Shown here piece after piece: positions 20,256-31,867 of a DNA stretch of 64,000 bases (the first letter of the stretch is position 1; every line of letters begins with the position of its first letter). The position numbers and the translations under genes are program-made. Below the pieces are notes generated by a model that ran no database searches, was not told the origin of the DNA, and saw only the letters and a program-made list of their open reading frames with translations. This DNA comes from Trametopsis cervina (Eukaryota; Basidiomycota; Agaricomycetes; Polyporales; Irpicaceae), in the NCBI GenBank assembly GCA_022385755.1, contig MU278361.1, forward strand, positions 535,186-599,185. Direction: 5' to 3'.

Positions 20256-22965
20256 ATGTCTGATAAAGCGCACTCCGAGAACAACGACACCGAAAAGGGC
20301 TCAGACGCCGCCATCCAGGAGAAGCCATTGGGCGAAGAATCAACACTTGACTTATTCTCCTATCATGAGACCAATGCTGGACGACTTGTGATCGACCCGG
20401 CGTGCGTATCATAAGTTTAAGTGGCGTATGGCAGATACTGACTCAGCATATGTGTACAGCGAAGCCAGAATCGAGTTCGGTGACGAGGTGGCAGACAAAC
20501 TGAAGCTTTCGCAGGACGGTCGCGTCGTACTGTGGCCACAGCCACGAGATGACCCAGAGGATCCACAAAATGTGCGCGTCCATATGCTTTACGTTCAGGG
20601 TAGATGCACAACTGATCGCGAATATCGCGCACGCCACAGTGGTCCGACTTTCGCAAGAACCTGCAGCTACTCATTATCACGCTGGCTGCGATCGTCCCGG
20701 ACTTCGACTCCGGCATCGGTGAGTGACTGTATTGGTATGCAGCGGCTTCATATCTGTAGCTGATTGTGTTCGCAGGTATTGCCGACATCTTTGCGCTATC
20801 TGTCCAGTACAATACTACAACTGGAGTCATCAACAACCTTACATCAAAGTCAGCTGAAATACCTTATAGATTTTGTTTTCATACTGACTTGGGTTTATTC
20901 CAGCTGGAGTATCTTCCTCTTGGGTATGTGTTTGCAAAACAATATGGAGATGCCTAAAACTAAGGGTATACACAGGATGGGGCGGTATATTCGCCGTTAT
21001 ATTGATGCGCCGCTACGGTCGTCTACCTGTGCTCTTCTGGTCTCAGGTACAATTCCAGTCACACCCTTACACAACCTTGTACTGAATTGCTCACACAGGT
21101 TCTTGCACTCGGGTTCCTTGTGGGATGCACGTTCGCACCCAACCTGAACACATTCACAGGTTTGCTAAATTTGCTTCCCATTCCTGGCATTGAGAACAGC
21201 CGCTTAACCATGCTTCACAGCGATGCGTTGTCTAACTGCATTCTTCGCGTGAGTACCTCGTACATGCGTATTGTTGTGTGCTTTGAGACCCAAACTTTTT
21301 GCCCTTTCCTTCCCAGGACGTGCCCGCAAGTTACAGTAAGATCCCACGTTCTGCGTTTAATTTGTTCGTCCGGATGCTGAACGCGAACTCTCGTGTAGGG
21401 TCTCTTTGTTGTGACGGACCTTTTTCCGTTCCATCTGCAGGCTAGGAAGGTGAGCGGCGTTCCGGGATCATCACTTCGAATTCACTTCTGTAGTGTTGAC
21501 ACGGTCCGTGTGACTTCCAGCTCAACTTCTGGACCATGGGCTTCATCATGTCTCCGTTCCTATCTCCGTTTGCATTTGGGTTCATGGTCGCCCGGACTAG
21601 GTATGGACCTACTGCGCCGCTCACCACAGCTCCGGTATGTGTTCTGACTTTGTGTGTTTCACTCCAGTTGGCGATGGACGTACGGCGTAGGTTCGATCTA
21701 CAGTGCCATCATCGTCGGCCTCATCTTCTTCTTCGCGGAGGAGACGTACGTGTTCTCTTTTTAAATCTCACTGATATGTCATGTTTTGTGCTAACCTCAA
21801 ACCAGGATGTACGACCGCAAACTTGAAAACCCGAAGCCCATCTCTCGGCCTACCTCCACGATCCTATACCGCTTCCAGACCGTCATCGGTATCACCGGGG
21901 CGCGCATGGCGAAGTATCGCACAGGCTGGTGGGACAGCATCTCCATCTGGTTTAAGCTCGTTTGGAGGCCGCATCTTCTCGGGATTCTGTTATTTGAGGT
22001 GCGCGGCCATAACCCTCACTGTTTCATGTCGGTTCGGCTCAACAGGTTCACCAGGGCCTGCTCTTCGGATTCGGTATTGGTATCAACGTACGTGTATCGT
22101 GCTCCAATCTCTACACAAACTCTGACGGAATGCTCACAGGTGACGAACGCCGTGTTCGTGCAAGAGCCGGCACCTGCGGGCTACGGCTTCAGCCAATTCG
22201 CCACTGCAGGTGTTTACGGCACCCCGATCGTATGTACTCACCGCACATGCCCGTCTCGGGCTCTAAGCTGAGCAACCCCGGTCGTTGTAACAGGTCGGAG
22301 TGATCATCGGCGAGCTACTAGGTCGTTACTTCAACGACTGGGTGATGAACTTCTGCGTTCGCCGAAACAACGGTGTGTTCGAGGTGGAGTCTCGTCTCTG
22401 GTATGTTCAGTCTCGACCTTGGATTGCGCAACAGAGAATGACAGCTTACGAATTATTCTCAGGACGTGCTACATCGCCGTGCCACTGTACATCTGCGGTT
22501 TTGTTCTCATCGGAGCATCGTTCGAGAACCACCTGAGCGTAGGCGCGCTCGTCATGGGCTGGGGAATCGCGCAGGTGGCGATCATGATCAACACCGTCGC
22601 AGTTTGTGCGTATAACGCACATCATCAGTGCAGCCAGGCCTCTGATTCTGACAAACCTATTTGCAGACGCATACTGTAACGACTGTTTCCCGAGGCTCCA
22701 AGGAGAGATATCCGCGTTAGTCAACCTTGCGCGTACGCTCGGCGGGTTCAGTGTCGCGTACTTCCAGGTGCCGTGGGCATCGAAGAACGGCGCGCTGCAG
22801 ACGTTTGGATGCGAAGCCGCGATCGTCACCGGGTTGTTCATACTGATTGTGCCTGCGCTACAGTACAAAGGACGGGAACTGAGGGTGAGTACATTCGCGA
22901 GCATTCTTGGTATACCGAGATATACTAATTTGCGTTTGCGCGTGTAGCACAAGTTCTCGCTGTGA
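20256..22965 (+). CDS. major facilitator superfamily transporter, HOL1-like
   Basis: Plasma-membrane transporter with about twelve transmembrane helices, split into more than a dozen short exons. The first exon is 20256-20401 and the second begins at 20460; other boundaries are approximate. The cytosolic N-terminus (LDLFSYHETNAGRL and EARIEFGDEVADKL) and the PQNWSDFRKNLQL entry into helix 1 are typical of the fungal HOL1/DHA-type MFS family. So are the RRYGRLPVLFWSQ loop after helix 2 and the FFFAEETMYDR block before the central loop. C-terminal helices include ILLFE, VGVIIGELLGRY and CYIAVPLYICGFVLIG. HOL1 relatives move cations, polyamines or drugs; the substrate here is unknown. It is convergent with the membrane nitrilase gene, with 432 bp between stops. 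Confidence 0.85.
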
Positions 22966-23397
22966 TGATTGCATTTGAGACATGACCTCGGATGTTGATA
23001 TGAGTGTACGTTTATGTTTTTCGGTTTGGGCACGTTCGATGAGATGTACTATTACGATTCTGTACGGTTTTTTTTTGTCCCGTTGTCTAATGAATACTTC
23101 GACTTTTGTCCCTTCATATAGCATATCGTATCGCTGGCTTTGTGGTGGGTTCAGTACGCGTTATATTCAGCCGGTGTAACCGTCGTGCTGACGGCGAAAT
23201 ATGTTGGTGGATAAGGTAAGCGATTTCATTGCGGATGCATTGCACAAGGGCGGAACGAGGTGCATACACTTGTATATACCAGTACATAAGAACGACGGAA
23301 CTCTCGACAACGAGCAGAGCAGACCGATAACAACATCAGGAGTTAGCGCTTGACACGACAGAACAACAACGAAAACATAAGGAAGAATGAGAGTCCA
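22966..23397. other. convergent intergenic region
   Basis: Between the stop codons of the MFS gene (plus) and the membrane nitrilase (minus). It holds two 3' UTRs; no other feature is seen. Confidence 0.5.
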
Positions 23398-25194
23398 TCA
23401 ACCGAGCAGCGACGTCTCCTCGTTCGGCGTAGCTCTGTTCACCTTCTTCGGCAAAATTTTGGCGATCAAGCCTGCAACAGACCCCACCACACTACTCCGC
23501 ACAGCACGCCTCACAACACCCTCCACCGCAAAACCCGTGCCGGTGGTCAGCCACACTATTAAGAACGCAAGCGCGCTACCCCCCCACGTGAAGACGGTGC
23601 GCCTCTCGTCGAAGGGGAACGGCAGGCCGATCTGCTTGTCCCACAGGCCAGGACCGACTTGGACGATCTCGCTATACGCAGCGTTGGCGATGCCACTGAT
23701 GCCGCCCTCCCCCCCGTCGCACCAAACAACAGTCGAACCCGTTTCGGCGGCACGGGCTTTCGCCTGCTCCCACATCGCGAGGCCGACGCCGATGTGCCAC
23801 GTCCTTGCGGGAGCGAGGATAAGGGCGGGGCGGGACTCGAGGGCAGTGAAGGAGGATGATGAAGCGAAGTCGAGACATATGCTAGCAGTGATGGGGATGG
23901 GCCTGACTTTAGTGCGTTTGCCGAGCGTCATATTGAACATCCCTGGGGCTTCATGGCCAGGAACAAGGGAAAAGGACTCTGCGACTGTTCAATGCACGTA
24001 TCAGCATGTGGCGTAGATTACAACAGGCATCCACCTACTGGGAACGAGGTTTCGCTTGTAGTACTCAAAGACCGGAGGACCAGTGAGGCCTGGGAGGAGG
24101 ACGAAGCCGTTGCGGTACTTGCCTTCTTGAGGGACGAATTCCTCGAAAGATACGCCTATGTACTTGTTTCCAGCATGTGTGAGGTTCTGGATGAGCGCAA
24201 ACGCGGCATCGCGTTCCTTCGAACTGTCAAAGCGGACGGCGCTCTCTGGCCACAGGACAATGTTGGCCTTGTTTTGCAGAACCTGAGTGGCATTTATATA
24301 GTGACGGAGAGTCAACTTGCCATCGCGGGCGGAGTGGGGATCAGGAAGTGCGCAGGCGACGCCGAATGGTGTGGTATGTTCTGAATTCAGGGGAGCAGGT
24401 AGGCTCGCAGTGAAATATGTCGGGACCATCAGCAACAGCAACAGCACGGTAAGGGATGCCAGGGAACGCGACCTTGACAGAGCGGTTGGCGAAGGCTTGG
24501 AAAGTGAGTGAGGGTAGTCGCGGTGATCGTGAGTATCATCGTGGTCGATAAGAGGTTCAACATCGTCGATGGTCGCAGCTTGAGCGCCCGAACCACCAAC
24601 AACCATATTCCCTAGTACTTCGGATGCGACGACAGCCCATGCTGCCGCGATCCAGTCAATCGCCCACTGTCCCATAACCTGTCTGGTCCACTCGTACGGG
24701 CCAAGACCAAGAACAGGGCTCCAAGTCACAAGTTGGCCGACCGGGCTGACGTGTGACGTGAAGCCCCATGCTGAGGCCCAGAGGGCAGGGAACACCGTGA
24801 GTTGCGCCCACTGACTCGTCGACAACCGACCAGCTCGGACGCTGAAGAAGACGACTCCGACAGCGAATGAAGACGCGATGAGTGAGATGGCGCTGAATAC
24901 CACCAGGGCAACGTTTGGAGTTGACAAAGCTTGCATGCTGGGAGCGAGGTGTGCTGCGCCTGCTGCGATTGATATGAAGATGGCTTGTACGCCTCCTTTG
25001 ACATAGCCATGCTGACGGGGGACGAATGTCCATGCTGACAGACGAAGCACTGTGAGGAGGCCTATGACGAGCAGTAGAGGCGGCGTCGGGGTGAGGGCAA
25101 AGAAACTGAGGGCAGTAGCCGCAGTCGTGAATACCGTGGCGGGCTTCGAGACCACCAGGGCGGGAATTCGACGGGCGAAAGTAGCAGTATCCAT
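23398..25194 (-). CDS. membrane-bound carbon-nitrogen hydrolase, apolipoprotein N-acyltransferase-like
   Basis: Two exons, 25194-24039 and 23984-23398, encode 580 residues. The first ~310 residues contain about six hydrophobic helices, including LLLVIGLLTVLRLSAW, VALVVFSAISLIASSF and LASLTVLLLLLMVP. A nitrilase-fold domain follows with the Glu-Lys-Cys triad visible: Glu in VLWPESAV, Lys in YYKRNLVPIAE (formed across the 54-nt intron) and Cys in ASICLDF. A final helix (GSALAFLIVWLTTG) precedes a basic tail. This is the layout of bacterial Lnt, which acylates lipoproteins. Fungi are not known to make such lipoproteins, so the acceptor here is unknown. Bacterial Lnt has its Cys in a slightly different context, so activity cannot be assumed. 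Confidence 0.8.
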
Positions 25195-25804
25195 CGTTGT
25201 TTATGCTTGAAGCTTCAGCGTATCAGTAAAAGGATATGAAGTACGAGAATTGAACTATATACTTCGGGTCGGGGTGAGCACAGTGGCGGTAGGAGCCAAC
25301 GAGCACGAGTAAATCCAAACCCAAATATGCCAAACTGATATAGGAGCGCTTAATCATTGACTCAGGTCTCCCACTGCTGTATACCCCCTGCATCTCCTCT
25401 GGAAGGCTGCAAGTCTGTCTGTGTCCTGATCAAGCTACTGTCTGCTTTGGTACCATAAGTTTTGAAGCACAGTGAAGTTTTTTGGCGCATCGAACGGTGT
25501 GTTGTTCGAAGCGGGCAGCATTCTTTTACTCATTACACAGCGCCAGTATACGTACTTGCAGCAATCTGCTAACGAATCGAGCGTATACAGTGGATATCGG
25601 TGAATATATCTATATACTCACTCATTCCGGTCTGTATGCACCGCAGGCGATAATCCATGGAATCAGTAACTGACCGGACCGCTCATATGATGCTGCAGGC
25701 GGGATAAGGCGTGGCAGACTTAGGCTCGACCATCACGCACTCGCCTTGGTCACATTCTCATCCGCATTACACCATAACGTGCGCAACATACACGAGTCGG
25801 AGCC
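25195..25804. other. divergent intergenic region
   Basis: Promoter region shared by the membrane nitrilase (minus) and the LW-motif protein (plus). No gene or strong motif is seen. Confidence 0.5.
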
Positions 25805-28350
25805 ATGAACCGGCGGAACAAGAACAAGACTGCTGCCGCCACAAACCCATCCACAAGGGTTGCTCAGACACCACCAAAACAAGCACCACCCGCGAAAACC
25901 ACACCGCCACCCGAGCAGGTCCTACCAACAAGATCCGCCCAACCATCATCGTCCTCAGTATCGGCAGCAGCTTTGGGGCCGTCGGCTAAATTGCGCAAAG
26001 AATGGAAGACTTTTGAAGTTTGGCTCAGTGCGCGGCGTGCTCAGCGCGACAAGCGCGTGAGCGAGAAGCTCAAAGAGCTCATGTCTGCCAAAAACAAAAC
26101 CAGCAGGTTTCAAAAGCCATCGCAGCCCACGGATATGGCGTTATTCGAGGCAACCCTAAATCAGGAATTGGCAGAGGAGGCGCGGGCAGAGTGGCTGAAG
26201 CGGTTGGCGGCAGCGGGTCTGAATGAGGAGGACTGGTCGGACATCACGGAGGCCGAGATGAAGGCAGTCGAAGCGGCATTTGCGCCACCACTCCCTTCAA
26301 CAGAAGCATCGGCGTTCGCAGGTGCAGGTGCTGTCTCGGACGATTATCTCCCGTCGCCCACAGCCGGGGCGGCTGATTGGGCGACACCCGTACCTGGTGG
26401 ATGGGATCCTATCCCACCCAGTAACACACCGCCCAAGCCGATGAACAAACGTCAGGATTCTATTCCTATTAGAAGCAGCCCACTATCTGTGCGTCTTTTA
26501 CATTTTCTTATTTTGGAACATGCGTCTCATATATCGCTTGTTGGAAGAATGGCTGGGGTATATCCGAGCAGAAATCTAACCTTCCAGCTTCTGAAAGTCT
26601 CTGGGACATGCACATGTCTAAAGCCGGATCAGCTCCCAAACCTCCTACCCCTCCCTCTTCGACTCATCAACCATCCAACTTGCCCACCCCTGATGTACTC
26701 TGGGAAATGCACATGGCCAGCAAGACCGGCCCACCGCCGCCACCAACACCGCCCACTGAACCGGTGTCTCCAAGTACATCCCTCTGGGACGCCCCTGCCC
26801 CAATGCCAAACAGAATGCCCATGCAACCTGCCGAAAATCTGCCTCCCAGGAAAGGCACTCCCAGCGTGTCAAAGCCTGCTAAGAAGGCAGTTCAGTCAGA
26901 AAGCCTTTGGGAACGGCCTGCTGCTGCTGCTGCTACTCTACCTCCTCCTGCGCCACTCGCCGCACCGACATATACCGGTAACTCGATCGAATCCGCCCAC
27001 AACCACGGCTACATGTCCCCACTTCTCATTGAGCTGGAAGGCGACGAGTTTCCGCTGGCACCTGCTGATATCCTCACCGATGACCTCGTCGCAGAGTCCA
27101 TCCGGCAGTGGCATCAGCAGGCCGCAGAGGCAGACATCCAGCTAAGAAAGCAACTTGTTTTGATGCACTGGTCGAAACGCGACTGGGACGAACTCCTCGG
27201 GAGCCATGTGCAGGAGATGGAACAGAACGCGCGTACGGTGGTTGGGCACTGGAAGAGCTTGTGCGATGAAGAGAAGGAGAGAAGGCTGAGGGAGGACAAG
27301 CAGCGCCGTCTCGCGGGGATACGGAATGTCACCAGCGGGAATCGCAAATGGGGCGTACCTCCGCCCGTAGACCCGACGCCACCCCCGCAGCCTCCCGCCC
27401 CGGCGTCTGCCAAACTTAAGTCTCCTCCGCCGGAAACGAAGAAGCAGCCACCACAGCCCCAGCGTAAGGCAGTCGGGAGGAAGCAGGCCGCCACCGTCGA
27501 AGACGCTACTAGTTCAGAATGGGAGGAGCGCTCTGCGACGCCGTCTCTGTCTACTGACAGATCCAGGCGAGGAAGGAAGGACTCGATTGGAGTCGAGTCT
27601 CTCTATGCGAAGGATCCTGCCCCCGCTACAGGTGGCAAAGGAGCTCCTGGCCTGATGGCAAACCTCTGGGGACGCCGCGAGCCATCCAACGAACCAACAG
27701 CAGCCATGGGCAATCCAAAAGTCAATGAACGGAAGAAACCTGTTCCTATGGCAGATAATGGTCCATTTTCCTCTCCGATCATCGAGTCGCCGAGGAAGGT
27801 CTCGACGCCACTCCCATGGGGCTCTTCTGCAGGTCAGGAAGAGAAGATTGACCAAAACTACTGGTCGCAGGGGCCTGGTGTCGCTGATGAAGAGGAAGAC
27901 GATGAGGACGACGAGGACGGCGATAGCAGCATGGCGACTGGAGGCGGGTCGATGTGGGGCGGTAGTGCAGCGGCCGCCTGGAACCTTGCCATGAAGTCCT
28001 TCGGTGGCGACAAGAATGGTGCCCCTGCCCCTCCCGCTGCCAAGCCCTCCGGCCTTCCAAAGTCTGCCTCCCCTCCGGTCAACTTGCCTGGATCGCTATG
28101 GGCTGACGAGCCGTTCTCGAGGAACGGCGCCCATGGACCCGAGGACGGCCGGTTCACACCGTGGAAGCCGTCTGCGCAGCCTGAGGCAGATGTGACGAAG
28201 AAGATGGCTGACCTCGCCTTACAGAACCTCTACTCCGCTAACGATGACGACGGCTCCAATGATCTGCGCAACACCATGTCGATGTATACGAAGAGCCAAG
28301 CCAACTCGAATTCAAGGATCAATGCCAACCCGCAGCGCAGGAGGAAATGA
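25805..28350 (+). CDS. proline-rich orphan protein with repeated LW motifs
   Basis: Exons 25805-26488 and 26572-28350 encode 820 residues. The 83-nt intron (GTGCGT...GCAG) keeps frame and restores SESLWDMHM at the junction. I recognise no domain. Two helical regions are separated by disorder: residues ~58-160 are Lys/Glu-rich and probably coiled (KLRKEWKTFEVWL), and a central helix block near 27050-27300 contains WHQQAAEADIQLRKQ and WKSLCDEEKERRLREDK. Between and after them lie Pro-rich segments with a recurring motif: LWDMHM, LWEMHM, SLWDAP, SLWERP, NLWGRR and SLWADE. An acidic run of about 15 residues sits near 27880-27925. Repeated short aromatic motifs of this kind often bind a partner. 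No homologue is known to me. Confidence 0.75.
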
Positions 28351-30577
28351 TCTCGGAACCCTCAAGTCTCTTATTATCCTTTTCTGCACTTATGTCAACC
28401 TTTCTTTCTTTCCGGCAATATCGTAGGCGATACCCACCACGTAGTTTGTCAATCTGACTGTGCTTCATTTTCTCTCTCTGCCTTCATCCGTCTCCATCTA
28501 TGTCACGCTATTCCCTTTGCTTTCTTGTTGTGTATGCTTCTCACTTGTATTCAGACACATGCGCTCGTTGTGTAAGTTACCCCTGGGAGTCTTCCCTCTC
28601 GCTTGTTCACGCTTTCTACACTCTGGACCACTTTGCTTTTTTGTTCGTCTACATCCACCGTCGTGACATTAGCTTGTGACATGAACCCACCTTCATGGCC
28701 AATCAATGTTCTCTAAAAGTAGAAATGTTTTTGTAAATTGTAATCCCCAACCATGTCTCTCAAATGATACACGAAGAGCGCATGCTCTCTAGAATATGCA
28801 ATTATTCTGTGCTCGTTATCTCCCACAATCCCTGAGTAAATATTGTCAGCCTCATAGTGGGGAGATATACGACACGAAGTCAAAGTCGTGCAAGGGCGCA
28901 AGGACGTCAGTACTACGCCAATGTGGGACACCGTATATCTTACCTACAGGGACCTACGCATGTTGTATTGCCAGCCTCGGGTTTGGCGCAGGAAGTGATT
29001 CCAGCTCCTGCCGCGAACAAGATCTCCGTAGCCGTCATAGTAGTGGGGAGCTTTCAGAGGCAAAATGGCTGCTCGAAGACACTGAACAGAACACTCCCTG
29101 ACGCTGTAGCCATGCAGAACAGGGCCTATTAAAGAATCCGATCAGAGTAGCTGGGCAACACAGCATGTAGGCTTGTACATCACTTGCTGTTTTGTTTCCG
29201 CGAGTGGTGTTCACGCAGATGCTCTCCCCACACGCGTCAACGACGTAACGGACAATATCCCGCCCCGTTCGGGGTATTCTCAAGCGATAAATTGCACCTG
29301 CAGCTCGGAGAAGATAAGTGGATCGTCTGATAAGTATACACAACAAATCGTATATGCCTACCAGAAATACTTCTGAGACGTTGGCTCACTTCGAGATAAG
29401 ATCATGATGTTCGTCCGTGTAAGACTGTATTGAATCGCCAGCACAAGTAGGTCCAAGATACCTGGGAAAATTGGGTCTATTTGGGACGTTACAGTTGAAT
29501 ACCAGCGTGGCACCGAGCATACTGCAGCGATGATTGCCCTGCAATTTCACCTGCGAACAATATCGCTGGCGGTCTGATTTCAGCAGTACAATGATCGCTG
29601 TTCGTTGCCTAGCTGAGAGATGATACGTACGCTCTTAGGCTCTTCGGTCTTCTGCTTTCCTACGTTCGTACGATATTGACCCTGTCTTGTGAGATGGCAA
29701 TGGCATCAAGGCTTCGGATTCTTCGAGCTCTGTCCGGGCTCCGGTGTCACACGTGAGTTCCAAACGTGTAATCATGTTGTCTGGTGTTGGAGACACACGG
29801 GATCTTCGGTCTTCGTATAACCCTATTAGAATATGACTGAGCCGGTCTCGTGAGATGAGAACAGAGGGGCTCGGGGAAGACCCTCCACAATATCCAACAT
29901 CTTTACTATGCCTATGTACTGAGAAGTGGAGATAGGTCAGCTGTGTGAGAAGACTGGGTGGGGCGATGCATAAAACCCTTGCGCAGCCTCAATAATTCAG
30001 CAGTTCTTGCGTTAACATGTATTGAGAAATCTCGCACCGTCATATACAAACGATCATGAGAGTCTCGAGCCTGATGCCGTGATGCCAGTGCAGAGAGGCA
30101 TGGAAGAGGATATCCTACTTCCATGCAAGTGCGCATAATAGATGTGGAAGGATACTCACTGTTCAAGAGAAGGGCAGCAAGGAGGCAGCCACGTGAGGAC
30201 GTGGACATGATTTCACTGACGGGTGATGACAGATGTCCAGCAATTTGCAACTGGTGAAGAGACGGTCGCTGGGGTGCTCAATGAACTTGTCACGCCGGCA
30301 TTGATGTGCACGTCTCCGATTCGGAGGGCAACAAAACCACATTGACGTGGTATGCAGCAGGGGTCATCATGCGATAATAACATAACAACGGATGACCTGT
30401 GTTACAATGCTTGTCAGCATGACCGCAGCCACTTTTCCACAATGACAAATCACCCACCTAATGATACAAATACGAGGAAGGCGAAGGACTACAAAAATCC
30501 TTCAAACGTCCATCAAGGCGCGCTCATACTCATGACATATGTATCCTCCACATCAGATGTCGAACTCACGTCGCTCC
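28351..30577. other. 2.2-kb intergenic region
   Basis: The first 300 bp look like a pyrimidine-rich 3' flank of the preceding gene. Beyond that I find no spliced frame I can support. Two similar strings (TCTTCGGTCTTC followed by TCTTGTGAGAT or TCTCGTGAGAT) lie at about 29640-29695 and 29800-29860, a weak direct repeat. An unannotated gene or RNA cannot be excluded. Confidence 0.35.
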
Positions 30578-31867
30578 TCAATGCTTCCCCCCAAATCTCA
30601 AGGAACGCAGCGCAGGTATCACTTCTCTGACGTCCTGTCGCTTCCACTGTCCATCGATAACAAGATGTGCGTCGATGCTGTGCTCCACATTGAGTTGGCT
30701 ATCGCCTGACGATATGATGATTTGCGGCGGCTCTATGCCATCGTGTGTGCGAGAAGTGATGCGGCTGAGAGGGATAGAGTCGGTGGAATAGATAGTTGAT
30801 GTAGTATGTGACTCATGTAGCCTTCCGCCAATGCCTCCCATAGCCTCTAATGAGGATATGCTTTTTCGTGACACAAGTGTGCGGACGCGTTTGTTGAGGC
30901 TGGCAAACCTCGAACTCTTGTCAGAGGACGCTTCAGAAGAGTCGATAGATGACGACGAATGGCTAGAGCTCAGCGGTTTCGGTTTCTTCGTATGAGTAGG
31001 GGTAGGAGAGCCGCAGAAGACCGGAGAACCCGTGACGAGCGAGGAGGGGTAAAAGGCAAGTAGGTCATTTTGGGGCACGCGTATGTTTGTCGGAGGTAGA
31101 GAGGGCGACGGGCTTCGTTTCGACCGTTTGGGGGTGTCACTAGACGAAGACGGCCCTGACGACAGCTTCCAACTGCTCCATAATGATCTGGGTGAAGGAT
31201 GCAACGTCGCAGGAGCATAGTCGGGACCGCAGCCGTACTCAGGCTCGTCCATGTCCCTTGCAGCAAACACCATCTGCTCACTGCACTGATCATCGGTTAT
31301 CGAGTACTGCGATGGACTCGGGGAAACGGAACGCGACATGGGTGCTGAGCCAGTCTGCTGGAAGTTCCGGAGGGAGGACGTGCGTATCGGGAGCCGATGT
31401 GGGGAAGCTGCGCGCAAGCTATCTTGCGCTCGACGGACGGCGGTGGAGAGGATATCGTAGCTGGGGCACGGATGGGAATCGGAGATGTCCAACGATGCGA
31501 TGCTACGTTTTGTAGACGGTATATCTTCGTGTGACGAATATCTAGCGCTAATGTCGCTCCAAGAAGATGTCGCTCTAAGGGTCCGGCCATAGAGATGTCG
31601 GTACTCGATGCTCTCAAAATCTTCAACCTTCCGGAAAACCAGCGGGCTTACTGGACTATCCGGGCTGTCGATATGCAAATGGGCCGGCGTGGTGCTGCGA
31701 TAGACAGATGGGATATCAAGAACAGGAGTCTTCAGGTGGGCTGCGCGGCTTTGTGATCCATGGTTGGACGGCGTGGGTACGTTCCTTTGATATGGATTGC
31801 GCAGGTCGCGCACGACCGGGGGGACCACCGAAAATGATTGAGGTGGGAGGCTGTTACGGTAGGCCAT
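30578..31867 (-). CDS. Ser-rich orphan protein of 429 residues
   Basis: Intron-free frame with no recognised domain. It is Ser/Pro-rich throughout, with many SP and SxxS sites (SPSPSQYS, SPSPSLPP) suggesting phosphorylation. It has a basic patch (KRSKRSPSP) and a C-terminal segment of mixed strands (EPPQIIISSGDSQLNV). No signal peptide or membrane segment is seen. Single-exon length and codon-like composition favour a real gene. It may have an untranslated 5' exon or a different start, as the N-terminal Met has no strong context. Confidence 0.6.
   Translation of the reverse strand: MAYRNSLPPQSFSVVPPVVRDLRNPYQRNVPTPSNHGSQSRAAHLKTPVLDIPSVYRSTTPAHLHIDSPDSPVSPLVFRKVEDFESIEYRHLYGRTLRATSSWSDISARYSSHEDIPSTKRSIASLDISDSHPCPSYDILSTAVRRAQDSLRAASPHRLPIRTSSLRNFQQTGSAPMSRSVSPSPSQYSITDDQCSEQMVFAARDMDEPEYGCGPDYAPATLHPSPRSLWSSWKLSSGPSSSSDTPKRSKRSPSPSLPPTNIRVPQNDLLAFYPSSLVTGSPVFCGSPTPTHTKKPKPLSSSHSSSSIDSSEASSDKSSRFASLNKRVRTLVSRKSISSLEAMGGIGGRLHESHTTSTIYSTDSIPLSRITSRTHDGIEPPQIIISSGDSQLNVEHSIDAHLVIDGQWKRQDVREVIPALRSLRFGGKH

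Noticed and set aside
26489..27145. Unspliced continuation of the first-exon frame of the LW-motif protein
   Set aside because: The continuation is Pro/Arg/His-rich noise, while splicing at 26489-26571 joins to a frame that carries the repeated LW motifs to 28350.
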